From: Diplonema papillatum
Taxonomy: Eukaryota > Euglenozoa > Diplonemea > Diplonemida > Diplonemidae
Direction: 5' to 3'
Length of the DNA stretch: 64,000 bases
NCBI GenBank assembly: GCA_030068145.1
Contig: JAPJBO010000637.1
Span: 1 to 64,000 of the forward strand
Positions 46,666 through 57,696 of this stretch are shown here, in pieces (within the stretch, counting starts at the first letter, position 1; each line of letters opens with the position of its first letter). Both the position numbers and the translations under genes were made by a program. Under the pieces are notes generated by a model. That model saw only the letters and a list, made by a program, of their open reading frames with translations. It did no database searches and had not been told where the DNA came from.

Positions 46666-48165
46666 CGCTTCCGAGCTTTGTTCCGCTAGTCTTGCCCTTA
46701 CCGCCCGCGAGTGGTTCGAAGCGTGTCAGCTGGTCTGTTATTCATTGTTTCGCGCGTACCATCGACAGCGAGCGAGCGCTGGTATAAATGAACGGGGGGA
46801 AACCCGTTTTAAAAAGAGAAAACAGAAAAAAAAGCCAACTCAAGCAACTTCATCCGCTGGAAAAGAGAAAAATAAAATAGTGCTAAAAATTAAGGAAGCC
46901 GAGCAAAGACTGTCGGTAGGTATCGACCACAACTCCGGGTGCTTTGCTTTGGCACTTGCCGTCGTAGGGGGGAAGGGCGGTCCACTAGTCACCACTTCAG
47001 ATCTCTGCATCCGGGTTGCGGAATGTTCACGCATTCCCTTTCGGCAATCCTGCACGTCCGAGCAAGCTCGTCAGTGGCAGCTTTGAGGCGAGCAATTACA
47101 CCTTGCCTTAAGACCGACTGACCCATGTCCAATTGCTGTTGACACGGAAACCTTCTCCACTTCGGCCTTCAATGTTCTCCATTGAATATTCGCTACTACA
47201 ACCAAGATCTGCACTCATCCACGCTCCATCGAGGCTCACGCCAACGACTTCGCGGCGTGGACCACGCACTCCTACGCACGCCTGGCTTTGTGATACCAGT
47301 ACGCGGCCAACTATGGGTGGATCGCTTGTCGTTGTTCTCACTGCGAGTCGTACGAAAGGCTGGCGTGCTATTGATTTAGCCAACCAGCTCTTCGAAAATA
47401 CCGTGTCCGCGACGGGACCAGTTACCCTCTCACCCTCGGATTCTTCCGTCGAATTTTAGCAGCGCGCCACTATACAAGCAGTTGCTTCAAGCATTACTCC
47501 GCCGGAATCTACAAACGGCGCGTCCTTTGACCACCCTCCGCAGCGCCAGCGAGTGTGCGCGGCAGTGCGCCCTGATGCCAGTAGACGCCTGTTTTCCAGA
47601 GAAAGCCTTTCCTGTTTGCGCGTGTGCTCATCTACTGCAACAGCGGCGCTGGCGCGCGGAAGTGAAAAAGAGAGAGATTCAGCCTGCATGGCACGAACCA
47701 ATTCACCTACCCCCCTGCAAGCGACCTTTTTGAGCTCAATTACACGGCGTTTGCACTCCACTCTCCAAACCTGAAACGGTAACATACCGTTTCAGGTTTC
47801 ACTGGAGTGCCCGTTCCCGGCGAGCTACGAGGAAACGAACCTGTAAGAGTGCCAACGCTACTCTTTCAATAACGTACATATAAAAGGTGTCACGGGATAA
47901 GCCGGCAGCCGCTGCTTAACGGATATCACCAGCCCTGCCACCTCGACTTCATCCTCATCCATGTCAGGATCGCCCTCTCGAGCGACTGCTTCGGCAGGAC
48001 AGCCGGCGCGAAAGCGCAACAAACGAAGAATGGAGCTGGATATCACCAGCCTATTATCACCGTCCTCGTCCGCTTTGAGATCGTCCTCGGACGACGTATT
48101 CAAATAACCCTAGCCTATGACAAATGCAAGCTTACCCCTGTGGTACCTGCATTTCAAGTTCACAC
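46666..48165. other. Intergenic, with a small hairpin at 47767-47798
   Basis: No gene recognised. AAACCTGAAACGGTA is followed by its inverse at 47784-47798. A dispersed segment lies at about 47220-47310 (see 19000). Confidence 0.55.
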
Positions 48166-48940
48166 TGCTTAACGGTGCACAGAGCACAGCACGACGAAGT
48201 GCGGCGAGTGCAAGACGGCGGCGGCGTGTTGCCGCAGCGGGCATCATGCCTGCCGCACGCATGGCAGAGGGACCTGCCAAGAGTGCAAAAGGCACCCTAC
48301 GCTGACGCAGAGGCGACCGGCGGCATGTTGCAGCCGCGGCCACCACCAGTCCAACAAGCCGAACGTCCAGTCAACCCCCGGACGCAACAAGAAGAAGAGG
48401 CCCTCCTCACCCACCCAGGTGGGTGTACAGCGGGAAACGCCAGTAGGAAAGCGAGCGGCGCGAGCGGCGCGAGCGCCGCTCGCGGCAACGAAAAAGGAGA
48501 CGGCGACGACCGGACGGGCGACCAAGAGGCCGCCACCAACGCCAGGAACCAGCGAACGACCAGCGCTGAAGAAGAGGGTGCTCGGCACCCCGAAGGAAGG
48601 CCCGATCGCCGGCCGCAAGCGGAAGAAGACGAAGGCGACCACACCCGACTCAGGGGTGCATCGAAGGAAGAAGAAGGTTCCGAGGGCAAGCAGCTCTCAG
48701 AAACGACCGGGGACCACGGGCACACCAATGCCCTCGAAAGTGGAAAACGGGCACTCCTGCCCGCCCTCGTACTCGCCGACTCAGTCTTTGGAATCGCAAG
48801 AAAGCCAAACCCCGCTAGCTCCACAAATGCTCGACCTTGACGACGCAATGGCAGGTGACGACGTCATCCGATAACCTGACTTTCAAGGCAGTGCATGTTA
48901 ATCCATGTGGTTCATGTACTTAAAAGAACTCAATGCTTAA
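48166..48940 (+). mobile_element. Decayed transposon 3' end ('DLDDAMAGDD' family), copy 2
   Basis: In one plus frame 48185-48300 reads KCGECKTAAACCRSGHHAC, then HGRGTCQECK, a Cys/His cluster likely to bind zinc. A long basic Thr/Arg/Lys-rich linker follows, then QMLDLDDAMAGDDVIR and a stop at 48872. The terminal motif GTTAATCCATGTGGTTCATG comes 20 bases later. This is the most complete copy of the family. Upstream parts carry stops, so the ORF is broken. The Cys/His cluster has a relative at 62.8 kb. Zinc clusters near the C-terminus occur in several transposase families, such as piggyBac, but this one cannot be assigned. Confidence 0.6.
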
Positions 48941-50194
48941 CGGCTTATCACGTGGGCGGCCCTGAGATTACCCCCTCAGGTGACACCACTTTATCTTGAG
49001 CCATACTTCAACTCTTTACGAAACTTCGGCGATGCAGATTATCGCCACATATTCTTTACATCGTAACCCAAACAACGAAACTCGATTGCGTTCTACAAGG
49101 CTCGACACTGCAGGTTATCGCCACAGATTGTTTGCATTCTAACCCAAAACCTACAAGGCTCGACAAGATTCGATCGGGCAGGGGGTGAATTGGCTCAACA
49201 TGTGTCCTGGTTAAACCGCTGCCACCGTTCTTTTTAGCTGACAACGAATACTGTCTCCGGGGAAGCAGAAATTGGTTGTTGTCCACAAATAGGTAAGAGG
49301 ACAGAAGAAGAAGAAAGAAAAGAAGAAGGCCGCTCCTGGTCCCCCTCTGCCCTGTGGCTGACCGTCTCGACGAGCTTGTGTTCAGCGCAAGCGCCAAGCC
49401 CCAAGGTGCGCCACGCCTTGATGCTTTAGTTTGGGAAATCCGTAGCCACTTGACCCGTAGGCCCGTGGCTCTGCAGTACCGCCGAACACGTGAAGCTTGG
49501 CTCCCGTGTAGCAGGCTTTCCCTGGTACCTGTGTTGTAAGAGGACAGAAACGTAAAAAAGGAAACCGTCTAAAAGGCAAAATGCAAGCAAGCAAAGGTGA
49601 CAAGACCAATTGCCCGTCATTCGAACACCGCAGCAGGAGTCCAAAAAGGATGTGTCGCTGCTCATCTGCCAGATCCGGAAGGATGCCCGTTTTTCTGACT
49701 TCTTTGCATCCATTGGCAGATCATTGTGCTATCAAAACCGAGGTCCTACAGCTGAAAGCTGGTTTATCATCAGGAAAGTCTTGGTTCACTGACCCCTACA
49801 ACGAAACGATTTACGCCCGCCGTAGTCGTACGGGTAGGAGTGAGGCGACACAGAAAACTTCTCCGGCGATGGTCCCTCGTGTCTCTCTCTCGCCTCCCTT
49901 TTTGTGAATCGTGTGGAATATCCTAGGATCTCAAAATAATTACTGCTTTCCGACTAGTGCGAACGAACTGCATAACCGGCTTTTCTTTTTTTTTGTTTAA
50001 AAGTATGCCAATCCTGCATAGGAATAGTTGACCAGACCTCTTGAGCTTGTGCTAACCACGATTGTGGGGGGGCGGGAGAACCTATCATATAGTAGAATAG
50101 CGTGGTGCCACTGGTGGTGATTTACACTGGACCACTACAGGTACCACTGATAGCAGTGCGATCGCGACTGCCACTGTCACTGAATACTAATCAT
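48941..50194. other. Intergenic
   Basis: No gene recognised. A short repeated phrase (GATTATCGCCACA / GGTTATCGCCACAGATTG) occurs at about 49037 and 49113. Confidence 0.55.
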
Positions 50195-50375
50195 GCTCGA
50201 CGTTGAACTCGCTGACACAGTCGGAATCACAAGAAGACGTAGCCCCGCTACCTCCACATGTACTCGATTTTGACGACGCAATGGCAGGTAACGACGTCAT
50301 AAGTGAGCTGACCTACGAGAAAGTGCACGCTAATCCATGTGGCTCATGTTCTCAAAATAACTCAATGCTCCCGGT
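50195..50375 (+). mobile_element. Decayed transposon 3' end, copy 3
   Basis: A frame ends HVLDFDDAMAGNDVIS and is followed by the diverged terminal motif GCTAATCCATGTGGCTCATG. Confidence 0.6.
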
Positions 50376-51100
50376 GGCCTGGCGTGGTTAAACGTTCGTC
50401 AGACCGAAGCGGGCCACAGAGTGCGTAGGAGCCATTGTCTAGGGCTATTTCATCGTTCACTGCCGATCCAGCAGGCATATTTTTATCCGTCCGATGGCAA
50501 TGCCGCGCGACGCCTCGTTTCTGGTCTCTTTCGTGGCCTTTGCAGAAGGTGAAGGGTGGCAAGGCAAGAACGTGGGGGGCGACCGGAGTTTTTATAACCA
50601 CGGGTAAACAGAATTAAAGAACGTGAATGAAAAAGTCGAAAAAAAATCAATCGGCCACAAGCGAATCTGACCCTATGAGGCCAGCTCGGCCGGCAACAAA
50701 TAATTTTCGCGAACGGTTCTCTCCTTGAATGAGGAATGCCGAATAGTAAGCAGTCTAGTAAGCGCAAGTCCCTGTCATTTGTACACGTCGCCCGTCGTTG
50801 CTACGGTTTAGAGCTTGGGAGAGGGAAGCTCGTTCTTGGCATAAGGTTCAGCGCCCGCATCCAAGCAATGTTTTTGTAGAGGAAGCAAAAGTCGTAACAA
50901 GGTTGCTGTAAGGTTGGTAAATCTGCATCAGGATCTTTAAAGTTCTTAGACTCAGAGGGACAACAACGAGCTGCTGTTCCGAGAAGGCTGTTCGCGCACG
51001 TGCTACCATTCTGCCGCCGTGGTCCATTTTGCACTTTTGCGCGGCGCCTTTTCGGCCTAAAGAAACCGGGTACGGGCCACCAGGAATCCAGGCATTCCAT
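50376..51100. other. Intergenic
   Basis: No gene recognised. Confidence 0.55.
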
Positions 51101-51305
51101 TTGTATAAGTACCTGCTGTTGTAGGAAATACTTGAAGAGGCTGCCAGTTGTGAAAGTACTCGAAAGGAAGGAAGTGTGCTGTCCCGAAACGGAGGTAAAT
51201 CTGGGTTTAATGGGCAGGCGTAAGGGTCGACATTTGGACCCAACCTTTTGTTTTCTCCCTTCAGCCTCCTTCGAAATACGCACAAGGCAGCCCTCGAGTA
51301 TTTCA
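51101..51305 (-). mobile_element. SINE-like dispersed repeat, diverged copy
   Basis: Same order of blocks as 33780-34009, with about 15 percent differences by eye and no clear A-run. Confidence 0.6.
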
Positions 51306-51975
51306 TGGCATTTTGCACAGCAGATCGAAGTTCGGCGGACCGGGAATCGTTTGTTGCACAGTTAAGTGCGGCTGCGTCGCACTTAAAATAACCAGCTCTA
51401 CGGCCGCGCTCCTCTACCTTGATTGCAGCAGCCCGCACTGCTTTTTGCGCGAATGTTTCGTCTTTTTCCGGCCCTCCCTCACCCTCGCACAGACCCCCCC
51501 CCTATTAATCTGCTGTCCGTCTGCCTCCTTTTAGCGTTTATTCCCGCTTTTCTCTGTTCCAAAGAAAATTAAAAAGCGCCCATTCGAGATCGTCGGAAAC
51601 ACAAAAATACAGAAGGAAAACAACAGCAACAACAAAAAAAAAAAAGAAAAAAAAAAAAAAACATCAACCCCCACGTGTCTTTCCACAAAGAAAAGAATCG
51701 GCTCCATCCGACGCGTTTCTTTTTCGCTTCTGACCTCTCATCAGGCTTCACCTGACACCAATTGCGCACTTGGCCGTGGTTAAAACAGACGAAAACATGG
51801 ACGCCAATATAACGGCTAAACGCATCTGCACGACCACATGACTCGAGGTAAGCCTCCGTTTGACATCTCGACTGTCTGAGGTGCTCATAGAGGGCGCCCC
51901 GCCGCGCACTCTATGAGCACCTCAGACTGAAGTGAGACCACGTCGCCGACGACCGGGCAATAACGAGAGAGAGTG
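51306..51975. other. Intergenic; A-rich tract and 17-bp hairpin
   Basis: Bases 51600-51662 are A-rich. CTGAGGTGCTCATAGAG at 51877 recurs in inverse ending at 51926. A segment at about 51735-51790 (CACCTGACACCAATTGCGCA) is related to 61935-61965. Confidence 0.65.
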
Positions 51976-52439
51976 TCCTGAAGCCCGTTTCCTCGAAAGT
52001 ATGGAACAGGAAACGAGAACCGTTTCCGTTTACTTGCCGACACCGACACACTTCCCCGACCAAGACTGCAGGATCCTCCAGGCACGGGGGTGTGTGTGGG
52101 TGGTGGGTGGGTGTGTGCATGACAGTATCCTGCCGGTGCGGAGTGCATGTCTGTTGCGGTGATGACGCGTGCTTTTACGTCGACGGGAGCGGGGTGCACC
52201 TCATCGTCAACCCCGAGCGGAGGGCCGTAGTGGAGGAATCGGTCGCCCTGGCGGTCGCCGAGAAGTACGCAAACGCGTCGTGCAAGGCGTGCGCCGCGAA
52301 GCTGGGCGTCGTCACCCACCATGGGGCCCGACGGCGCCTCGTTCCTCGGGTTCGGCGCCGACAAGGTGGGCGTGGACGGCCGCACGTACTCGAAAAAGGC
52401 GAAGTGCGCGCGGAGCACCAATCATGAGAACGGAAACGT
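51976..52439 (+). pseudogene. Decayed Cys-rich exon copy A (sense)
   Basis: Near-copy of 53331-53760: about 150 bases upstream of the exon, the CHVCCGDD-type start, and the exon to GAAGTGCGCGCGGAG. It has one extra base in CACCCACCATGG (the intact exon reads CACCACCATGG) that breaks the frame, and it lacks the final part. Confidence 0.85.
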
Positions 52440-52445
52440 CTCACC

Positions 52446-52680
52446 CTGCTCCCGTCGAAGTAAAAGCACACGTCATCACCGAAACAGACATGCACTCCGC
52501 ACCGGCAGGATACTGTCATGCACACACCCACCCAACACCCACACACACCCCCAGGAGTGTCTTGGTCGGGGAAGTGTCGGCAAGTAAACGGAAACGGTTT
52601 TCGTTACCTGTTCCATACTTTCGAGGAAACGGCTTCAGAGTGCACCTGGAAGTGTGGAGGGGAGGAGGAGACGTTTCCGT
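52446..52680 (-). pseudogene. Decayed Cys-rich exon copy, antisense fragment
   Basis: Inverse copy of the upstream flank and the first 25 codons or so of the exon only. It joins head-to-head with copy A around 52440. Confidence 0.85.
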
Positions 52681-52682
52681 TC

Positions 52683-53108
52683 CCATGATTGGTGCTCCGC
52701 GCGCACTTCGCCTTTTTCGAGTACGTGCGGCCGTCCACGGCCACCTTGTCGGCGCCGAACCCGAGGAACGAGGCGCCGTCGGGCCCCATGGTGGGTGACG
52801 ACGCCCAGCTTCGCGGCGAACGCCTTGCACGACGCGTTTGCGACCGATTCCTCCACTACGGCCCTCCGCTCGGGGTTGACGATGAGGTGCACCCCGCTCC
52901 CGTCGAAGTAAAAGCACACGTCATCACCGCAACAGACATGCACTCCGCACCGGCAGGATACTGTCATGCACACACCCACCCACCACCCACACACACCCCC
53001 GTGCCTGGAGGATCCTGCAGTGTCTTGGTCGGGGAAGTGTCGGCAAGTAAACGGAAACGGTTCTCGTTTCCTGTTCCATACTTTCGAGGAAACGGCTTCA
53101 GAGTGCAC
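52683..53108 (-). pseudogene. Decayed Cys-rich exon copy B (antisense)
   Basis: Inverse copy of flank plus exon with a short internal deletion and the same extra base in CACCCACCATGG as copy A. With copy A it can pair over about 400 bases. Confidence 0.87.
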
Positions 53109-53130
53109 CTGGAAGTGTGGAAGGGAGGAG

Positions 53131-53330
53131 GCACCTCATCGTCAACCCCGAGCGGAGGGCCGTAGTGGAGGAATCGGTCGCCCTGGCGGTCGCCGAGTAC
53201 GCCAACGCGTCGTGCAAGGCGTGCGCCGCGAAGCTGGGCGTCGTCACCCACCATGGGGAGGCGAAGTGCGCGCGGAGCACCAATCATGAGAACGGAAACG
53301 TCTCCTCCTCCCTTCCACACTTCCAGGTGC
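53131..53330 (+). pseudogene. Decayed Cys-rich exon copy C (sense, internal deletion)
   Basis: Contains the middle of the exon (CACCTCATCGTCAACCCCGA onward). It then skips from CACCCACCATGGGGA directly to GGCGAAGTGCGCGCGGAG, losing the part that encodes the end of the domain. Confidence 0.85.
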
Positions 53331-53465
53331 ACTCTGAAGCCGTTTCCTCGAAAGTATGGAACAGGAAACGAGAACCGTTTCCGTTTACTTGCCGACACTT
53401 CCCCGACCAAGACACTGCAGGATCCTCCAGGCACGGGTGTGTGTGGGTGGTGGGTGGGTGTGTGC

Positions 53466-53851
53466 ATGACAGTATCCTGCCGGTGCGGAGTGCATGTCTG
53501 TTGCGGTGATGACGTGTGCTTTTACTTCGACGGGAGCGGGGTGCACCTCATCGTCAAACCCGAGCGGAGGGCCGTAGTGGAGGAATCGGTCGCCCTGGCG
53601 GTCGCCGAGAAGTACGCAAACGCGTCATGCAAGGCGTGTGCCGCGAAGCTGGGCGTCGTCACCACCATGGGGCCCGACGGCGCCTCGTTCCTCGGGTTCG
53701 GCGCCGACAAGGTTGCTGTGGACGGCCGCACGTACTCGAAAAAGGCGAAGTGGGCCGCCGTGCGCGCGGAGCACCCCGCCATCTCGGCCAGGGACCGGTC
53801 CACATTCTTCGCGGGCACCGCACCGCCGCCGTCGCAAGAGCCGAAGAAAAG
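53466..53851 (+). CDS. RNAi helicase-RdRP gene, exon 1: RIG-I-type CTD-like Cys-rich domain
   Basis: The only copy with an unbroken frame. ATG 53466 gives MTVSCRCGVHVCCGDDV, and residues 5-7 and 55-58 hold paired Cys (CRC and CKAC) about 50 apart. The second pair is followed by KLGVV, then FLGFGADKVAVDGR and KKAKW. This matches the layout of the RIG-I-like receptor C-terminal regulatory domain, a zinc-bound beta domain that grips RNA ends: two Cys knuckles 50-56 apart, then G, a 'G-L...L-x-I-x-x-F-V-V' strand and a basic K-x-W. One knuckle is C-x-C instead of C-x2-C. A consensus donor (GAAAAG|GTGTG, 53851/53852) leaves phase 2, which matches exon 2 exactly. In RLRs the domain follows the helicase; here it precedes it. 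An earlier exon is possible (CACAG-type acceptor at 53472). The homology is inferred. Confidence 0.55.
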
Positions 53852-54660
53852 GTGTGCCGTCGTCCTTTCAAATGAAACGGAGCAATAGCACCTGCTTTGG
53901 ACCTCTCGTGAACTTGGGCTGGGGACCTTGTGTACTGTCAGGTTTCAGATGATATATACGCGCATGTTGAGTGCTAAATAGTCAAGGACATTCAAGGCGC
54001 CACAGACCAAGGTCGCGCGCAGTCCTCTTAAAGAAGTGAGGGGCCCAAGACCAAATTCAAAGCGAATTTCTTCTTGGTGTCGGTCGCAACAGTTACAAAC
54101 TTGGCTAGCCGTAGTTAAAGTGTGTAATCATACCTACATCCCTCATACTACCCGCCTCACAGCCTCAATGGTCAACCGGAGACCCTAAAACACCGAACCT
54201 CTAAACCACAATAAACGCTAGAAGTGGTAGAGCGATCAATCGATCCTCACCACGCCGCAAGTTCAAAACATTTCCCACCCACCACCACTTCTTAAGGACT
54301 GCGCGAGTTAAGAAGTGGTGGAGGGTGGGAAATGTTTTGAACTTGCGGCGTGATGAGCATCGATTGATCGCAAGTATTCTCCTCGAATGAAGAGTGCTTA
54401 GCGCAAGTCATCAGCTTGCACTGATTGCGTCCCTGCCATTTATGCTATTGACGCTCTCTTCCGCGCACTAATAGTCGCGCGCAAAAACTTGCAAGCACCA
54501 CGCGCTCTGCGGACTCAATAAATTATTCCTCCCCCCGCCTACAACGACACGCCCACCTATTTAAGGGTCGAGATCTCGTTCGTTAACGGAATCTACCTGG
54601 TACCACCCTCCCCTATCTCTTCTGGCACCACCACTCCAAACTACCCTTATCTCTTTGCAG
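53852..54660 (+). other. Intron 1 (809 bp)
   Basis: Starts GTGTGCC and ends TTATCTCTTTGCAG after a pyrimidine-rich stretch. It joins phase 2 to phase 2 (AG|G). It contains a dispersed repeat at about 54160-54220 (see 34423) and a large hairpin at 54234-54370. Confidence 0.65.
54234..54370. repeat. Hairpin with 62-bp arms in intron 1
   Basis: CCGCAAGTTCAAAACATTTC and flanking bases (54234-54295) recur in inverse at 54308-54370 with few mismatches and a 12-base loop. Likely a MITE or other inverted-repeat insertion. Confidence 0.92.
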
Positions 54661-55954
54661 GAGCTCACAGGAGGAGGCCCGGCCCGTCGTGCTGCCGACG
54701 GAAGACGGGCACTTCGACTGGGAGCGGTACATCATCTCGGGGAAGACCCCCCGCTCGTACCAGCTCGAGGCGTTCTTCGAAGGACTGCAGCGGGACCTCG
54801 TCGTGTGCCTGCCGACGGGCAGCGGGAAGACGCTGGTTGCGGCTTTGGTGCTTGCCGCCTTCGCGGCGCTGAACCCGGCGAGGCTGGCGGTGATGGTGGT
54901 CGACCGATTGCCGCTGGTGTTCCAGCAGGCAGAGTGCATCAGGAGGGACACAGGGCTGAGCGTCAGCGAACTGTGCTCCGTGACGGCGTCCGGGTACGTG
55001 AAGAAGCAGCTGGCTGAGCGCCGCTGCCAGTGTGTCGTGGCGACAGCGGGATCCCTCCGGGAGATGCTGACCGAAGCGTGGCTGTCTCCAGACGACTTCA
55101 GCGCCGTGGTGTTCGACGAGTGCCACAACGCCACCGGCGGGCACAGCTACGTCCACCTGCTCCGCGCGATGGCACGCGCGCGGCACCCGTGCCGGCTCCT
55201 CGGGCTGTCCGCGTCGCCGGTGGACCCGCGGGGGGGCGCGGGGCTGGCGAAGGCGACCGAGCACCTCGGCTCGCTGTTCAGGGGCCCATTGTTCCGCCCG
55301 GCGAGCCTCGGCGAATACGCGGCTGCGGCCGTCGACTTCGTCGAGGCGGCGCTGAAGCCGAGCGCGCGGCGGTTCGACGCCGCGGTCCTCGCGGAGATCC
55401 GGCGGCTGGTGAGCGCAGCGGGAATACCCCGCATCGGCATCGACCCGGGGGTATCCCTGGCCGACGGCCACCAGCAGGTCGTGCACCTTGTGTCCACTGC
55501 GCAGGCTGGCGCGGCCGAGAGAGAGTCACCAGGCTCGTCTGAACTGTTCGGTGCTCTCCGGAAGTTGCTTGACGCGTGGCCCATCGCAGAGGCACTCGGC
55601 ACCCGCTCCGCCCTGCGGTACCTGGGCCGCGACCTCGCCGGCGTGGCGGCGGAGAGCAGCTCCGCGTTCGACGCCGTCGTCGCCGAGCTCTCCCGCAGCC
55701 CCGGGGGCAGGGCGCTCGTCTTCGTAGAGACGCAGCTGGTGTGCGGGCACCTGGCCGCGGCCCTCGAAGCAGCCCTCGGGGCTGCTTCGAGGGCCGTCGT
55801 GGGGCACACTGGCATGGACTGGGCGTCCCAGGAAGCGGCCGTCGAAGAGTTTCGCGCAGGCTCGGTCAGAGTCATCGTGGCCACGTCGGTGCTCGAGGAA
55901 GGTTTCGACGTCCCGGAGTGCGATTTGGTCATTCGGATGGACTTTTCGGCCACA
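54661..55954 (+). CDS. RNAi helicase-RdRP gene, exon 2: Dicer/RIG-I-type DExH helicase
   Basis: Encodes residues about 129-560 of the joined protein. Helicase motifs in order: RSYQLEAF (Q-like), LPTGSGKT (I, about 179-186), VVDRLPLVFQQ (Ia), VVFDECHN (II, DECH at about 281), LGLSASPV (III), GRALVFVET (IV), VRVIVATSVLEEGFDVPECDLVIRMDF (V, split here for length: VIVATSVLEEGF then DVPECDLVIR). This is the SF2 subgroup of Dicer, DRH-3 and RIG-I, which tracks along double-stranded RNA using ATP. The insert between the two RecA lobes is short. Motif VI is encoded at the start of exon 3. The exon begins after TTTGCAG and ends GGCCACA|GTGTGT in phase 0. No RNase III or PAZ domain was found nearby. 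Confidence 0.93.
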
Positions 55955-57696
55955 GTGTGTTCTTGCCGCCATTTACGCTTTCTAGAAATCAATTATGGGT
56001 CGATTTCGGGATTTGAGGGGTGGCTTCGGGGCACCCAGAGGGGTGTGTTCTTGCCGCTATTTACGCTTCTAGAAATCAACTTTAGTCGATTTTCGGGATC
56101 TTAGGGGTGGCTTCGGGGTACTAAGGGGGGTTGAGTGCTGTGCCACTTCTAGGCCCCCAGGGCCAGGTTGCCCTGCGGTACCTGGGCCGGGACCTCGCCG
56201 GCGTGGCGGCGGAGAGCAGCACCGCGTTCGAGGTGATTTGGTCATTCGGATAGACTTTTCGGCCACAGTGTGTTCATGCCGCTATTCACGCTTCTAAAAA
56301 CCAACTTTGGTCGATTTTCGGGATTTTAGGGTGGCTTCGGGGTAATATGGGGGGTTGAGTGCTGAGCCACTTGCCAGGTTGCCCTGCGGTACCTGGGCCG
56401 GGGCCTCGCCGGCGTCGAGCTCTCCCGCAGCCCGGGGGGCAGGGCGCTCGTCTTCGTCGAGACCCTCGAAGCAGCCCTCGGCCGGGGTCGGGGCCGTGGT
56501 GGGGCACAGGAAGCGGCCGTCGAAGAGTTCCGCGCAGGCTCGGTCAGAGTCATCGTGGTCACGTCGGTTTCTCGAGGTAGGTTTCGACGTCCCGGTGTGC
56601 GATTTGGTCATTCGGATGGACATTTCGGCCACAGTGTGTTCTTGCCGCCATTTACGCTTTTTAGAAATCAATTTTGGGTCGATTTTCGGGATTTTAGGAG
56701 TACCCAGAGGGGTGTGTTCTTGCCGCTATTCACGCTTCTAGAAATCAACTTTGGTCGATTTTCGGGATTTTAGGGTGGCTTCGGGGTACTATGGGGGGTT
56801 GAGTGCTGAGCCACTTGCCAGGTTTCCCTGCGGTACCTGGGCCGGGGCCTCGCCGGGCGTCGAACGCGGAGACAAGCTCCGCGTTCGACGCCGTCGTCGC
56901 CGAGCTCTCCCGCAGCCCGGGGGGCAGGGCGCTCGTCTTCGTCGAGACCTCGAAGCAGCCCTCGGCCGGGGGTCGGGGCCGTGGGGCACACCGGCATGGA
57001 CTGGGCGTCCCAGGAAGCGGCCGTCGAAGAGTTCCGCGCAGGCTCGGTCAGAGTCATCGTGGTCACGTCGGTTTCTCGAGGTAGGTTTCGACGTCCCGGT
57101 GTGCGATTTGGTCATTCGGATGGACATTTCGGCCACAGTGTGTTCTTGCCGCCATTTACGCTTTTTAGAAATCAATTTTGGGTCGATTTTCGGGATTGTA
57201 GGGTGGCTTCGGGGTACTATGGGGGGTTGAGTGCTGAGCCACTTGCCAGGTTTCCCTGCGGTTCCTGGGCCGGGGCCTCGCCGGCGTCGAACGTGGAGAC
57301 AAGCTCCGCGTTCGACGCCGTCGTCGCCGAGCTCTCCCGCAGCCCGGGGGGCAGGGCGCTCGTCTTCGTCGAGACCTCGAAGCAGCCCTCGGCCGGGGGT
57401 CGGGGCCGTGGTGGGGCACACCGGCGTGGACTGGGTGTCCCGTTCTGCGCAGGCTCGGTCAGAGTCATTGCGGCCACGTCGGTTCTTGAGAAAGGTTTCG
57501 ACCAGGTCCGTCGTTATTCTTGCACATGCCGCGGCTGACAGATTGGCGAGCTCTGATTTTCGATGTGCATCATGATAAAGGAAGGTCTAGCCAGCCACTA
57601 AAACACACCACGCCCAGTCTGCGCAATACGTTTTAGGGCAACCCGCATTGTCAGTACCTAAAAATAAAGCCGCAAGCACCGATCAACCCAAAACAG
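55955..57696 (+). repeat. Intron 2 (1,742 bp), built of repeated copies of the exon 2 end
   Basis: The intron runs from GTGTGTTCTTG to AAACAG. It carries four decayed copies of the last part of exon 2 plus the donor region: a minimal one at about 56165-56270, then 56380-56640, 56828-57140 and 57248-57510. The landmark CCACTTGCCAGGTT repeats about every 430-440 bases. Copies keep CGGCCACAGTGTGTTC (the splice donor context) but have frameshifts in motif V (reading VSRGRF instead of VLEEGF). The fourth copy ends without the donor. They cannot replace exon 2, but could act as decoy donors. Confidence 0.9.

Noticed and set aside
52092-53330. Alternative first exons in copies A-C
   Set aside because: All carry the extra base in CACCCACCATGG or a deletion, so none keeps the domain frame. 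Only the 53466 copy does.
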